From: Fodinicola acaciae
Lineage (GTDB): Bacteria; Actinomycetota; Actinomycetes; Mycobacteriales; HKI-0501
Direction of reading: 5' to 3'
Assembly: GCF_010993745.1 (NCBI RefSeq)
Contig: NZ_WOTN01000001.1
Location: 1,677,235-1,741,234, forward strand
Length of the DNA: 64,000 nucleotides
Part shown: positions 25,626-34,039 of the stretch, one piece after another
How the letters are laid out: the number at the start of each line of letters is the position of its first letter
Position numbering within the stretch: position 1 is the stretch's first letter
The notes under the pieces: model-generated
Database searches by the model: none
What the model was told of the DNA's origin: nothing
Seen by the model: the letters and a program-made list of their open reading frames with translations, nothing else
Made by a program: the position numbers and the translations under genes

Positions 25626-26108
25626 GTGACCAGCACAGAGGCCGCGGACCGGCTCGACCTGTCCGACCCGGCCGTCCAGCAGGCCGTCCTGGCCCAGCTC
25701 AACGGCTTCCTCGGCGAGCTGCCGTCGCGGATGGGGATCCGGTACGTCGAGGTCGGGCCCGGCCGGCTGGTCGCGACGATGCCGGTCGAGGGAAACCGGC
25801 AGCCGCTCGGCCTGTTGCACGGCGGCGCGTCGTGCGTACTCGCCGAGACCGTCGGCTCCACCGCCGCGGCCCTGCACGGCCAGCGACGCGGCCGCGTCTC
25901 GGTTGGCGTCGACATCAACGCCACCCACCACCGCGCCGCGCGGTCCGGCACGGTCACCGCTGTGTGTACGCCGCTCTACGAAGGCGGCAGCGTCACCACG
26001 CACTCGATCGCCATCACCGACGACGAGGGCCGGCTGGTGTGCTCGGCCAGGATGACGTGCCAGCTGATCACGACCTCCGGCTCGTACCTGCCCGATCCCC
26101 GCTCCTGA
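25626..26108 (+). CDS. PaaI-type hotdog-fold thioesterase
   Basis: A 160-aa hotdog protein that hydrolyses acyl- or aryl-CoA thioesters. Marks include RYVEVGPGRLVATMPVEGN, the central helix motif QPLGLLHGGASCVLAETVGS (the HGG and downstream Glu of PaaI/YdiI enzymes) and GVDINATHHRAARSGTVTA. It starts at GTG 25626, 56 bp from the divergent polA. Such a gene often neighbours polA in actinobacteria. The natural substrate is not determinable here; rescue of stalled CoA esters is a typical proposal. Confidence 0.88.
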   Translation: MTSTEAADRLDLSDPAVQQAVLAQLNGFLGELPSRMGIRYVEVGPGRLVATMPVEGNRQPLGLLHGGASCVLAETVGSTAAALHGQRRGRVSVGVDINATHHRAARSGTVTAVCTPLYEGGSVTTHSIAITDDEGRLVCSARMTCQLITTSGSYLPDPRS

Positions 26109-26202
26109 CCACCGGGCCGAGAAGCTGACCGGCCAAACCGGCCCCAAGGTTGCCTGGTGTCACTAACCTGTCACCTATGCCGCCGCTGAGAGGTACGGGG
26201 AC

Positions 26203-26934
26203 GTGGCACTGATCAACACCGTCGCTGGTGGGCTCATCGTCGCACTCGCGCTTTTCGCTCTGACTCTTTTCGCCGCGGCTTTCACGGGGCAGGACACCTC
26301 TGTCGGCGGCAGCACGGTCCGCGGGTCGAACCGGCGCACCGTCAGGAGGCGGCAGCAGAAGGCGGCGGCCATCGTCGGCGGGGCGACCGTCGTGCTGGCG
26401 GTCCTCGTGATCGCCGCGAACGTCCTGGCCGATGGTCATGGCGGCGGCGACAATGCCACGACCTCGCCGCCCACCGCGGCCGCCGCTGGCCAGGCCACGC
26501 CGCCGGCGTCCACGCCGTCGACGACGGCTTCCCCAACGGCCCGACCCGCACCTGTGCTGTGGCACGGCAAGTTGCGTCTGGAGGGATACTCCGGCGTGGA
26601 CACGGCGACGGTGCCACCGACGGTGGTCTCGCCGAGCACGGTCAATCCGCCCGTCGCGTTTTTCCAGTACAAGGGGAAGATCCATGCCGGCGAGGACATC
26701 CGCGCGTCGTCCGGCATAGCCGAGTGGACCGGGTCCGAAACCGCCACCGCGGGCGGCTGCGCCAACGTGCTCGCCACCCAGCCCGCGACGACACTCTCCG
26801 AGGCACCGGGACTGCGGTTCTGCACCCAAGGTGGACAAAACCACCAGCTGGGATTCGCCTCCATCGCGTCGTACGACGGCACCACGACTCAGGTCGATCT
26901 CACGATCTGGAGCCAGACCTACGGCTCGGGCTGA
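26203..26934 (+). CDS. Hypothetical membrane-anchored protein
   Basis: A 243-aa protein: a first membrane helix (INTVAGGLIVALALFALTLFAAAF), an Arg-rich cytoplasmic loop (RRTVRRRQQK), a second helix (AAIVGGATVVLAVLVIAANVLA), a Thr/Pro/Ala-rich linker of about 50 residues, and a C-terminal extracytoplasmic domain of about 130 residues with two cysteines (GGCANVL, LRFCTQG) that could form a disulfide. The GTG start lies after a weak AGAGG. No recognised family. The linker and cysteine pair suggest a secreted-side sensor or binding domain. It converges on the GNAT gene with no gap. Confidence 0.65.
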   Translation: MALINTVAGGLIVALALFALTLFAAAFTGQDTSVGGSTVRGSNRRTVRRRQQKAAAIVGGATVVLAVLVIAANVLADGHGGGDNATTSPPTAAAAGQATPPASTPSTTASPTARPAPVLWHGKLRLEGYSGVDTATVPPTVVSPSTVNPPVAFFQYKGKIHAGEDIRASSGIAEWTGSETATAGGCANVLATQPATTLSEAPGLRFCTQGGQNHQLGFASIASYDGTTTQVDLTIWSQTYGSG

Positions 26935-27492
26935 TCAGGCGACGCCGGCACTGGGCTCGGTGTGGCCGTGGCCGAAGTCGATGGCGATGTCCGGAACGGC
27001 GAGGTTGCGGCGGAGCAACTGCACCGACGCCACGCGCTGCACGGCCAGCGGCACGAATCCGAGCCGCGCGAAGAACTTGTTGCCTTCTCGGGACGCCGGC
27101 ACCACGCCGGCCACCACGTGCTCGGCGCCGATCTGCTCGGCGAACGCGGCGGCCGCGCCGATCAGGCTGCGGCCGGCGCCCTGGCCGCGGCGGTGCCGCT
27201 CGACCACCACGTGCGAGAGCCGCGCCGCCGGCAGGTCCATCAGCGGACCGGTGCGTACCTCGGCGAGCACCCCCATGCCGGCGGCGTCGCCATGGTCGTC
27301 CTCCACGATGACGACGTGCCGCCGGGGATCGCATAGCAGCGCCTCGTAGCGGCTGCGGTGCGCCGGCAACGGCTGGCCGGACGGCCGGCCGAGCGGCCGG
27401 CGCGTCGCGAGGTCGGAGGCGATCGCGGCGAACCGGAGCACCAGCTCCAGGTCGGCGACGCCAGCGCGGCGGACGGTGAAGTTGTGGACCAA
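26935..27492 (-). CDS. GNAT family N-acetyltransferase
   Basis: A 185-aa acetyl-CoA-dependent acyltransferase. The fold begins FTVRRAGVADLELVLRFA, and the pyrophosphate-binding motif A is HVVVERHRRGQGAGRSLIG, followed by EQIGAEHVVAGV and NKFFARLGFVPLA (motif B). The TTG at 27492 is preceded by AGGGGGG at 5 nt; upstream codons in the same frame are low-complexity Arg/Ala/Gly and unlikely to be protein. Substrate unknown. The stop abuts the convergent membrane-protein gene. Confidence 0.8.
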   Translation of the reverse strand: MVHNFTVRRAGVADLELVLRFAAIASDLATRRPLGRPSGQPLPAHRSRYEALLCDPRRHVVIVEDDHGDAAGMGVLAEVRTGPLMDLPAARLSHVVVERHRRGQGAGRSLIGAAAAFAEQIGAEHVVAGVVPASREGNKFFARLGFVPLAVQRVASVQLLRRNLAVPDIAIDFGHGHTEPSAGVA

Positions 27493-27649
27493 CGCGACCC
27501 CCCTAGCACCCCTGGCCCGTGCCGGCGGACCGCGGAGACGAGCCACGGCAGACGGCGACGGGTCCCCCGACCGGGATCAACGGTAGCGCCGAGTTGCGGA
27601 CCACCCCGAGGCCGGGGTAGAACCTGCCGCTGACCGATGGGTCAGCGGG

Positions 27650-28240
27650 TCAGGGTTGCTCGGCAAGGCCCTTCAGCACGGCGGCGGCGACCGTACGCAT
27701 GGACGTACGCCGGTTCATCGCGGCGCGCTGGATCCACCGGAACGCCTCCGGCTCGGTCATCCCGTGCTCGTCCATCAGCACGCCCTTGGCGCGCTCCACG
27801 ATCTTGCGGGTCTCCAGCCGCTGCGTGAGGTCGGAGACCTCGGCCTCCAGCGTGACGATCTCGGCGAACCGGGCCGTGGCCATGTCGATGGCCGGCAGCA
27901 GGTCCTTCTTCTGGAACGGCTTCACCAGATAGGCCATGGCGCCCGCCGAGCGTGCCCGTTCGACCAGGTCACGCTGGCTGAACGCGGTCAGGATGACCAC
28001 CGGCGCGATCCGCGCGCCGGCGATCCGCTCGGCGGCCGCGATGCCGTCCAGCACCGGCATCTTCACGTCCAGGATCACCAGGTCCGGTCGCAGCTGCTCG
28101 GCCTGCTGGACCGCCTGCTCGCCGTCGCCGACGGCGCCGACGACCTCGAACCCTTCCTCGGTGAGCATCTCGGAAAGATCCAGGCGGATCAGCGCTTCAT
28201 CCTCCGCGATCAGCACACGGCGTGGGGAAGCGTCTGTCAC
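27650..28240 (-). CDS. pdtaR: ANTAR-domain response regulator PdtaR
   Basis: RNA-binding response regulator of the PdtaS-PdtaR two-component system; on phosphorylation the ANTAR domain binds dual-hexaloop hairpins in target mRNAs and acts as an antiterminator. Receiver: VLIAEDEALIRLDLSEML (acidic pair), VILDVKMPVLDG with the phospho-acceptor Asp near residue 58, and YLVKPFQKKDL with the conserved Lys. ANTAR, about residues 130-190: KIVERAKGVLMDEHGM and EAFRWIQRAAMNRRTSMR. GTG 28240 follows GGAG by 5 nt. Its place near polA is conserved in actinobacteria. Confidence 0.93.
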   Translation of the reverse strand: MTDASPRRVLIAEDEALIRLDLSEMLTEEGFEVVGAVGDGEQAVQQAEQLRPDLVILDVKMPVLDGIAAAERIAGARIAPVVILTAFSQRDLVERARSAGAMAYLVKPFQKKDLLPAIDMATARFAEIVTLEAEVSDLTQRLETRKIVERAKGVLMDEHGMTEPEAFRWIQRAAMNRRTSMRTVAAAVLKGLAEQP

Positions 28241-28329
28241 GGTGACTCCTCGACTGCGATGGCGGCGTGAAGGCTCAACAATACGAAACCGCGGACTCGA
28301 CGAACCGCAGCCCGACAAGCGTGTTGCCC

Positions 28330-30357
28330 TCACCGGTACCCTAATCGTTCGAGGCCGCAGCGTACCGGGATACTCTGTAGGACGGTCAGGCCCCCGTAGC
28401 CCAACGGCAGAGGCAACGGATTCAAAACCCGTCCAGTGTGCGTTCGAATCGCACCGGGGGCACGTACAGCATCCACACCAATGCTGACGTGCGTGATCGT
28501 CGAAGGCACCGGCTCGGGCCTCGTGTTCACGGCCGCGACGGCTTGTGCGGCGGCTTCGACTTCGTCGAGCTGGTCGGCTGGCAGTGTGATGTGGACAGTG
28601 GCTGAGCCGGTCTCGTGGTCGAGGTGGACGGCCAGTTTGGTCAGGTCATAGAGGCGCGCCTGAAGGTCTGCTGGCGCCCGATGCAGGTTGAGCGTTAAGT
28701 GCGAGAGCAACTCGACCGACGCCAAGTCGGCGGACGTGATCGCGATCGGCGCCTGTTTTGTCCGCTCGTCGAGTTGAGTCATCTCGCTCGTGATCTCGTC
28801 CCGCTGGGTGACCAGTGCGTTGAACCGGTCTCGCAGTGCTTGCCCAAACGGGTCCTCCGGGTCCAGGTCCTCTGCTTGCCTCAAGAGGTTGTCCTGCTTG
28901 CGTACGACGTCGTTCAGCCTCCTCTGCAGCTGCGTCCGCGTCGCGGAGTCCCGGCTCCCCTGCCCATCATCGCTTTGATCGATGTCGGCCATTAGCCGTT
29001 GGAGACGGGCCGTTCCGAACAGACATTCGTTGAACGCATCTTCGACGGCATCGGTGACTAACTCTTCGCGTATGTAGACAGTTGCTGGGTGGTCGGCGAA
29101 CCGGTCCATCCGTCCGCGGTTGTTGTTGCGCGGCCAGCACCGGTAGTAACGGCGTCCGCGTGTGTGATGGCCATTCATCCGCCGGCCACACAAGCACAAC
29201 AGACGACCGCGGTACGGATAGGTCCGTACGGTCGCCGGATGCGAGTTCGGATCAGCCCCGTCTCGCGAACCGCGCTTGTCTGCAGCTCGCTGAGTAAGCT
29301 CGTCGAACATCCATTTCGTTGTCAACGGCTCGTGGGCCGGCTCGACCGACCACACCCACATCTCCGGCGGATTGACCACGCTCCTGCCGCCGCGACTACG
29401 CCGAGCGCGGCGATTGTAGACCTGGTACCCGGTGTATTTCGGGTTCTTGACGATCTCAGCGACTGCCGACTTCGACCACGCACCTCTCGCCCGTCGCCCA
29501 CCTGGCGGCTCCGGCGGCGGATGCGCCTCCAGATCTGCATTGAGCCGCTCAGCGATCGTGTCCAGCCCAAGTTTCTCGTGATAGCGCCATTTCACGATCA
29601 GCGCGACGGTCGCCGCCCGCTCACCGTCCGGCTCCAACCGCGTCTTCGTCAACCCTTTCTCCGCCTTGACCGGATTGGGGTGGCGGAACTTTTTCGCCTT
29701 ATAGCCGTACGGCGGCTTGCCAATGTTGTAACCCTCACGGACGTGCGTACAGGTTCCGCCCCAGGACTGCTCCAACATGTTGAGCACTTCGAACTCTGCC
29801 ACTGACTGATTGATCCGTCGCTGCAGAATCTGCTGAGCACGGCCGCCGGTCAATAGAATCGGCTCGTTCGATGCGAAAACCGCGACACCCGCATCCTCTA
29901 GCTGCCGCTCGACAGACAAGGTCTCGTACATCTTTCGAGCAATCCTTGCCATCGACTCGCAAATCACCACGTCGAATCGACGCGACGACGCTTGTGCAGA
30001 TTCCGCAAGCAGATCAGCGATTCCGCCATCTCTCGCGATGGGAATGTCAAATCGCTCGTAGTTCGTTTTCTGGCCGCGCCTCTCGAGCTCCAGTCGGCCG
30101 GATTCCACATCGTAGAAGTGGCAGGCAACGACCCACGACTCCGGCAATGCGATCTTCGATCGCTCCAGTTGACGCAGCAACGACTGCCGTGGGTCTTGAT
30201 GCTCCTCAGTGGACGTACGCCCCACCCAGGCGACGCGCACCTCCTTCTGCCGCACCGCCATAGGCAACCCGAAGGGTGAGACGGCCAGATCAGACAAGCC
30301 CGCCCGAGCAAACCTCTCCGTTAGACCCGGCACAGGTGGATTCGGTTCTGCGCTCAC
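28330..30357 (-). CDS. Large serine recombinase (site-specific integrase)
   Basis: Catalyses integration or excision of an element. N-terminal resolvase domain beginning VRVAWVGRTSTEEHQDP (catalytic Ser in GRTSTEE) with FDVVICESMARIARK; recombinase domain GYNIGKPPYGYKAKKFRHP and YTGYQVYNRRARRS; zinc-ribbon cysteines LLCLCGRRMNGHH and RYYRC; then a coiled-coil (TQLQRRLNDVVRKQDNLLRQ), as in large serine integrases. GTG 30357 overlaps the stop of the 81-aa gene (GTGA), fixing the start at about 675 aa. The frame runs antisense through the tRNA, so the last 40-odd residues (APGAIRTHTGRVLNPLP) are encoded by the attachment site region. Confidence 0.88.
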   Translation of the reverse strand: MSAEPNPPVPGLTERFARAGLSDLAVSPFGLPMAVRQKEVRVAWVGRTSTEEHQDPRQSLLRQLERSKIALPESWVVACHFYDVESGRLELERRGQKTNYERFDIPIARDGGIADLLAESAQASSRRFDVVICESMARIARKMYETLSVERQLEDAGVAVFASNEPILLTGGRAQQILQRRINQSVAEFEVLNMLEQSWGGTCTHVREGYNIGKPPYGYKAKKFRHPNPVKAEKGLTKTRLEPDGERAATVALIVKWRYHEKLGLDTIAERLNADLEAHPPPEPPGGRRARGAWSKSAVAEIVKNPKYTGYQVYNRRARRSRGGRSVVNPPEMWVWSVEPAHEPLTTKWMFDELTQRAADKRGSRDGADPNSHPATVRTYPYRGRLLCLCGRRMNGHHTRGRRYYRCWPRNNNRGRMDRFADHPATVYIREELVTDAVEDAFNECLFGTARLQRLMADIDQSDDGQGSRDSATRTQLQRRLNDVVRKQDNLLRQAEDLDPEDPFGQALRDRFNALVTQRDEITSEMTQLDERTKQAPIAITSADLASVELLSHLTLNLHRAPADLQARLYDLTKLAVHLDHETGSATVHITLPADQLDEVEAAAQAVAAVNTRPEPVPSTITHVSIGVDAVRAPGAIRTHTGRVLNPLPLPLGYGGLTVLQSIPVRCGLERLGYR
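28390..28462 (+). tRNA. tRNA with CAA anticodon (Leu-type), short variable loop
   Basis: A 73-nt cloverleaf: acceptor GCCCCCG/CGGGGGC plus A73, D arm GCC/GGC with GG in the loop, anticodon loop TTCAAAA (CAA, decoding UUG), variable loop CCAGT (5 nt) and T arm GTGCG/CGCAC with loop TTCGAAT. The anticodon stem has an A-C mismatch at its closing pair. The CAA anticodon indicates Leu, but bacterial tRNA-Leu normally has a long class II variable arm, so identity or function is uncertain. CCA is not encoded. It borders the serine-recombinase island. Confidence 0.7.
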
Positions 30358-30599
30358 GCTTCCAACACCTTTGTCGTACGGCCATTGTCGACATCTGCCT
30401 TCGCCCAGACCAACAAGTCTCGGAGCACGCACGCCAACTCATGGGAAAGCCACACCGCTTCCAGACCGCTCACATAGTGCAGCGCGGTACCAACCATCCA
30501 GACCTGCGGTACATCGCTGCTTTCACGATGTTGGCGAGAATCACGCACGACAGAGTCTTCCTTGCCGGTATCCGATGCAAGCTCAGACCACGACCACAT
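30354..30599 (-). CDS. Small hypothetical protein coupled to the serine recombinase
   Basis: An 81-aa ORF (ATG 30599) whose TGA overlaps the recombinase GTG, an arrangement typical of translational coupling. The protein starts MWSWSELASDTGKED and has a helical centre VWMVGTALHYVSGLEAVWLS followed by VLRDLLVWAKADVDNG. No family recognised. Its position suggests a partner such as a recombination directionality factor or accessory DNA-binding protein, but nothing in the sequence proves this. The frame is open further upstream, so the start is not certain. Confidence 0.5.
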   Translation of the reverse strand: MWSWSELASDTGKEDSVVRDSRQHRESSDVPQVWMVGTALHYVSGLEAVWLSHELACVLRDLLVWAKADVDNGRTTKVLEA

Positions 30600-31326
30600 G
30601 CGACCACGGAGTGAGAACAGTCGCGAGGCGGGCCACCGCCTGGCAATACCAGATGAATCAGCCTTCCCGGCGCGCCAATGATAACCAGCGCGCATTGGAC
30701 TTGCCAAGAATCTGCTACGGACAGTCAACATGTCGCGCGGGCATGTATCCGAACGATGCCCTGTCACGCGCCCGCCGAGTACCACTGCCGCCAGCCGCCA
30801 CCGAAGTGATGCATTGCCACTACTCATACCTGATGATGCCTGGCGCCAGTCGATCATCAGTCGGTGCCATGGATTCCAACCATCGCCCGCTGCGACACCA
30901 GCGCAGTCGACTATCGCCAGGCCTGCCGCTCCGCGACAGTTCACCATCGCTCCGGCGACAGTTCGTGATAGCCGTCCATCGATCGGCGACAGCCGACTAT
31001 CACCCGTGACGCCACTCCTCCATGCCCGGCCGTTCCATACACCGTTCCTGCGGAACCTGTTACGCCAATCGCCATGCACTTTCCACGGGTTCACGCTCCG
31101 GCCATGGCCTCCGTCGTTAGACAAATGCCTCGCCCAGCGCTGAAACCGAACACGTCATTTCGAGCCCTGGCTCTGCCTACGACTAGAGGTCACTCTGCAA
31201 CCGGGCACCGCCGCACCCTCGGCAGCGCCGACCATCGCAACGCTCCACGATCAAGCCACGCTGCGTCGGCGATCCAATCGGCAGGCTTGGAGCCGAGGGC
31301 GACCTGCCGTTACGCAATCCGTTACC
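30600..31326. other. Non-coding stretch upstream of recombinase with imperfect repeats
   Basis: About 730 bp without a convincing gene; open frames on both strands have non-protein-like composition. Near 30934-31005, GCGACAG recurs three times at 22-28 bp spacing (followed by TTCACCATC, TTCGTGATAG and CCGACTATC), next to GTCGACTATCGCC. These could be recombinase- or regulator-binding repeats. Nothing else seen. Confidence 0.4.
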
Positions 31327-31990
31327 TCAGCGGACGCGACTAGAGGGCCACCAGCACCGAGTCCGCCGTACGCGCCAGGCGGCAGTCGGCTGCAGCCGAC
31401 TTGCCCAGCACGCGCAGATCGGCCGACGGCACCGATTGGCAGAATCCCACCGGCTGGCCGGGTCGAGACGGAAGAACGCCGACGTGACCGTGATTTCGCT
31501 GAGCCCGTAGCAGTTCATCAGCCGCACGTTGAGCTGCCGCCACATCGCCAGCCGGTCCGGCGGCGCACGCTCGCTGCTGATGATCACCAGCAGCCAGCAG
31601 TCCGGCAGCTCGCGGCCGCGGCGGTCTAGACCGCGTGTCCACTCGTGCCGGTAGGCGACCGACAGCCTCATAACGGTCAGCCGTTCCGGCTCGATCAGGT
31701 CCACGAGATCGACACTTCCGCTGACGATGTGCCGCATCGAGACAACCAGCGCGCCACCGGTCAACCCAGTCGGAAAACTCCCGACCAGCACATCGAAATG
31801 CGGCGAGGCGAACTGCAGAAATCGTTTGCCAGACCCGAGATCGAGCCGATCAGCCACCTCACGCGCGAACACGGTCAGCGACCAGAAGGTCCGGGAGGTT
31901 GTCGTCGGCGGCCCGCCGGCACCGGTTCCATGAACAGGTCGTCCACACGACGTCGGCATCGATCGCCAGCCTTATCAGACCTAACCGGTA
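31327..31990 (-). pseudogene. Adenylation-domain (AMP-binding/NRPS) remnant
   Basis: The reverse strand encodes pieces of an A domain: VADRLDLGSGKRFLQFASPHFDV, DLVDLIEPERLTVMRLS, LPDCWLLVIISSERAPPDRL and NVRLMNCYGLSEITVTSAF, the last being the core motif corresponding to NxYGPTE. After FFRLDP the frame is lost and continues in another (QSVPSADLRVLG). The N-terminal phosphate-binding core (SGTTGxPKG) and the C-terminal subdomain are missing. It is a truncated, frameshifted fossil, probably carried in with the island. Confidence 0.55.
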
Positions 31991-32596
31991 AACCTTCGGA
32001 TATTCGTTCTCACTTTCCGCTGTTACTCGTTGGTTGTCGACAGTGCCTCCGAACTGGTGTTTCGTCGGATTTGACATCCCAACACTTCCGGCTATTGCTG
32101 GGCAATCAATGCCGTTTGTACGGGGTTTCCCCTGGCCGTTGCCGAACTCTCGTTGTGGTCGGATGCAAGCGCACCAACGCTCGACGAGATCTGATGCGCA
32201 TGTGCGTTAGCCGGAGAGGAGTCAATCAACGGACAGGCCGCCAGTCGTCGGTACTCGCGACTTCGGCCGAGACTTTCGATGACACCAGCTGCGCGACTGG
32301 ACTTCTGACGCCGCCACCAAGCCGTCCAGGGACGCAGGACAGCCACGCCGTCCACGATACCGGTGGCGCTAGCCAGGAACGGGCCGTCCGACTCCGAACG
32401 CGTTGACCGCCCCGGCGTGCGCTCCTTAGTCCGGTCAACAGCTCACTATTGCCTCCAGCTACGGCTAACGCAACTTAGGGACTATAAAGCACAAAAGCGA
32501 CTAATTTGATGCAAGGACGATCCTCCGGAACCACTCGTTAGCGCCGCCAAGTACCAGCCCAGGCAGCTGTTGAGGACAGAACTACGCGCGACGGAC
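31991..32596. other. Non-coding stretch in the island
   Basis: About 600 bp with lower GC and no supported gene. Short open frames exist on both strands but lack recognisable motifs. An AT-rich segment near 32460-32520 could hold the promoter of the next gene. Confidence 0.4.
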
Positions 32597-33475
32597 ATGG
32601 CTCACGTAACGCCGCTGCGCGATAATATGGCGATGCATGAGGCTGACCCCGTACCGCTCCATGAGGATGACTTTCGACGTGAGCGGAGGTTGTTGAGCCC
32701 TGCGATATTCCTTTGGCCGAACGGTGAACTCGACCAGTGGCCGCCGCACACGGACGTGATCCCGAGGGACGCCTGGAGCCACATCATGGGTCTCACGACC
32801 CACGTTGCATTGGAGTCGTCTGGCCGAGCGGGCTCTGTGATAGCGCGGCTCAATCAGTTGCACAGCGACTGGGTGTTCTCTTGGCCTGACCCTGAGACCG
32901 CTCCGTACGTTGACTACCCGTCTCTCATCGCGGGAGAGGAATTCGACGCCTTGGTCTTCAACGCGCTACATGGCTATTATCGGCAGGCGATTAGCTGCCT
33001 ACGCGTAGCCCTGGAAACGCTGACGATGGCGGCGAGCTTCGCCGTCGTTGATGACATGACCTCGTTCATGTCATGGCAACGAGGCACCCTCGAGACGAAG
33101 TTCGGGCGTGCACGCGCGTCGTTGCGCGACAGCGCAGCGGGGAGAAAAATCGAAGCAAAAGTATTTCCGCATTCGATTTTCGGTAATTCCGACAACGCAT
33201 GGCTAAAAACTCAGTACAAACGGCTATGCGACTACGCGCACAGCCGCGCGGGTCATGACAACGGCTGCTTCTGGGAAAGCAATGGGCCGCTGTTCGTTCC
33301 ACGAGCACTCGAGACGGTGGAACGAGAATTTCGCGAGACTGTCGCATTGTGCTACCTGCTTCAACGGCTTGGGTCACCGGCGTACGCCCCGAAGCAAGGG
33401 CAACGCTCGCTGCTGCGAGGGCCAGTGGACGGCTGGTCCGACTATCACCCTGCACTAGCCGAGTGGTTACTGTAA
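32597..33475 (+). CDS. Hypothetical protein of the island
   Basis: An intact frame of about 292 aa with normal protein composition. Starts possible at ATG 32597 or at the ATGs near 32627 and 32633. Features: LLSPAIFLWPNGELDQWPPH, a helical part YYRQAISCLRVALETLTMAASFA, and a basic, Trp-containing segment FGNSDNAWLKTQYKRLCDYAHSRAGHD, then ALETVEREFRETVALCYLLQRL. The helical core with CDYAHSRAGHD resembles HEPN-like or abortive-infection-type helical proteins in style, but I cannot confirm a family. GC is below that of the core genes, consistent with horizontal transfer. Confidence 0.6.
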   Translation: MAHVTPLRDNMAMHEADPVPLHEDDFRRERRLLSPAIFLWPNGELDQWPPHTDVIPRDAWSHIMGLTTHVALESSGRAGSVIARLNQLHSDWVFSWPDPETAPYVDYPSLIAGEEFDALVFNALHGYYRQAISCLRVALETLTMAASFAVVDDMTSFMSWQRGTLETKFGRARASLRDSAAGRKIEAKVFPHSIFGNSDNAWLKTQYKRLCDYAHSRAGHDNGCFWESNGPLFVPRALETVEREFRETVALCYLLQRLGSPAYAPKQGQRSLLRGPVDGWSDYHPALAEWLL

Positions 33476-33503
33476 CTGGCATTCGCACGAAAGGATCCGC
33501 GTT

Positions 33504-34039
33504 TCAAGCGCAGGGATTGCCCTGGCGACTCTGTGGCGTTGGTCCCGTCACTGACACGGCCGCGCCGGCGGCCCGGCGCAGCGTCCGTTCAGTCAGTGCC
33601 GTGTGGAACCCTGCGCAGTAGGTGAACCCGAAGCTGGCAGTTCCCGCCAGAGTTTCCGTCATGATGCACCAACCGCATGCAACCTCGCTAACATCCGGCA
33701 TGCCTGTCATCGCTCTCCACGCGACGGCCGCGCGGGATTGCGCCTTCGCAATCAGCATCCCTTGCAGGCATCGCACTGATGTACATCGTGACGGCGGCAG
33801 TCCGCGTCACCCAAGCGCGTCTGCTTCGCCTGAAGCGCCACTCCAGTCACACCGGCCTGGACAGGGCTCTTGCGCAGAACCGCGTATGCAGGAACGCGCA
33901 CCACCACTCCGCAGCAGCGACAACCGAAATCATCCAAGTACTGCGTCGACCCCGGCCGTGGAACACACCGCTCCAGCTCATCGGGCTGTCCAGTCAGGTC
34001 AACGATCGTGACCTCGATCGCGATCGCGATCGAGGTCAC
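33504..34039 (-). pseudogene. Cys-rich ORF, frameshifted, overlapping DnaB-like copy 1
   Basis: From GTG 34039 the frame reads VTSIAIAIEVTIVDLTGQPDELERC, then DDFGCRCCGVVVRVPAYAVL and DVHQCDACKGC, stop. One base shift continues KAQSRAAVAWRAMTGMPDV, VACGWCIMTETLAG, GFTYCAGFHTALTER. The paired cysteines (CRCC, CDACKGC, CGWC) suggest zinc-binding ribbons. The start lies inside the 34-bp palindrome that also encodes the end of the upstream DnaB-like gene, so the two overlapped. A related start (TTGATCGGGATCGCG) is visible after DnaB-like copy 2, cut off by the IS256 element. Confidence 0.4.

Noticed and set aside
30860-31010. Plus-strand frame containing GAMDSNHRPLRHQRSR, initially thought to be a coding or tRNA-like segment
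   Set aside because: No cloverleaf can be built and the surrounding frame has no protein-like features.
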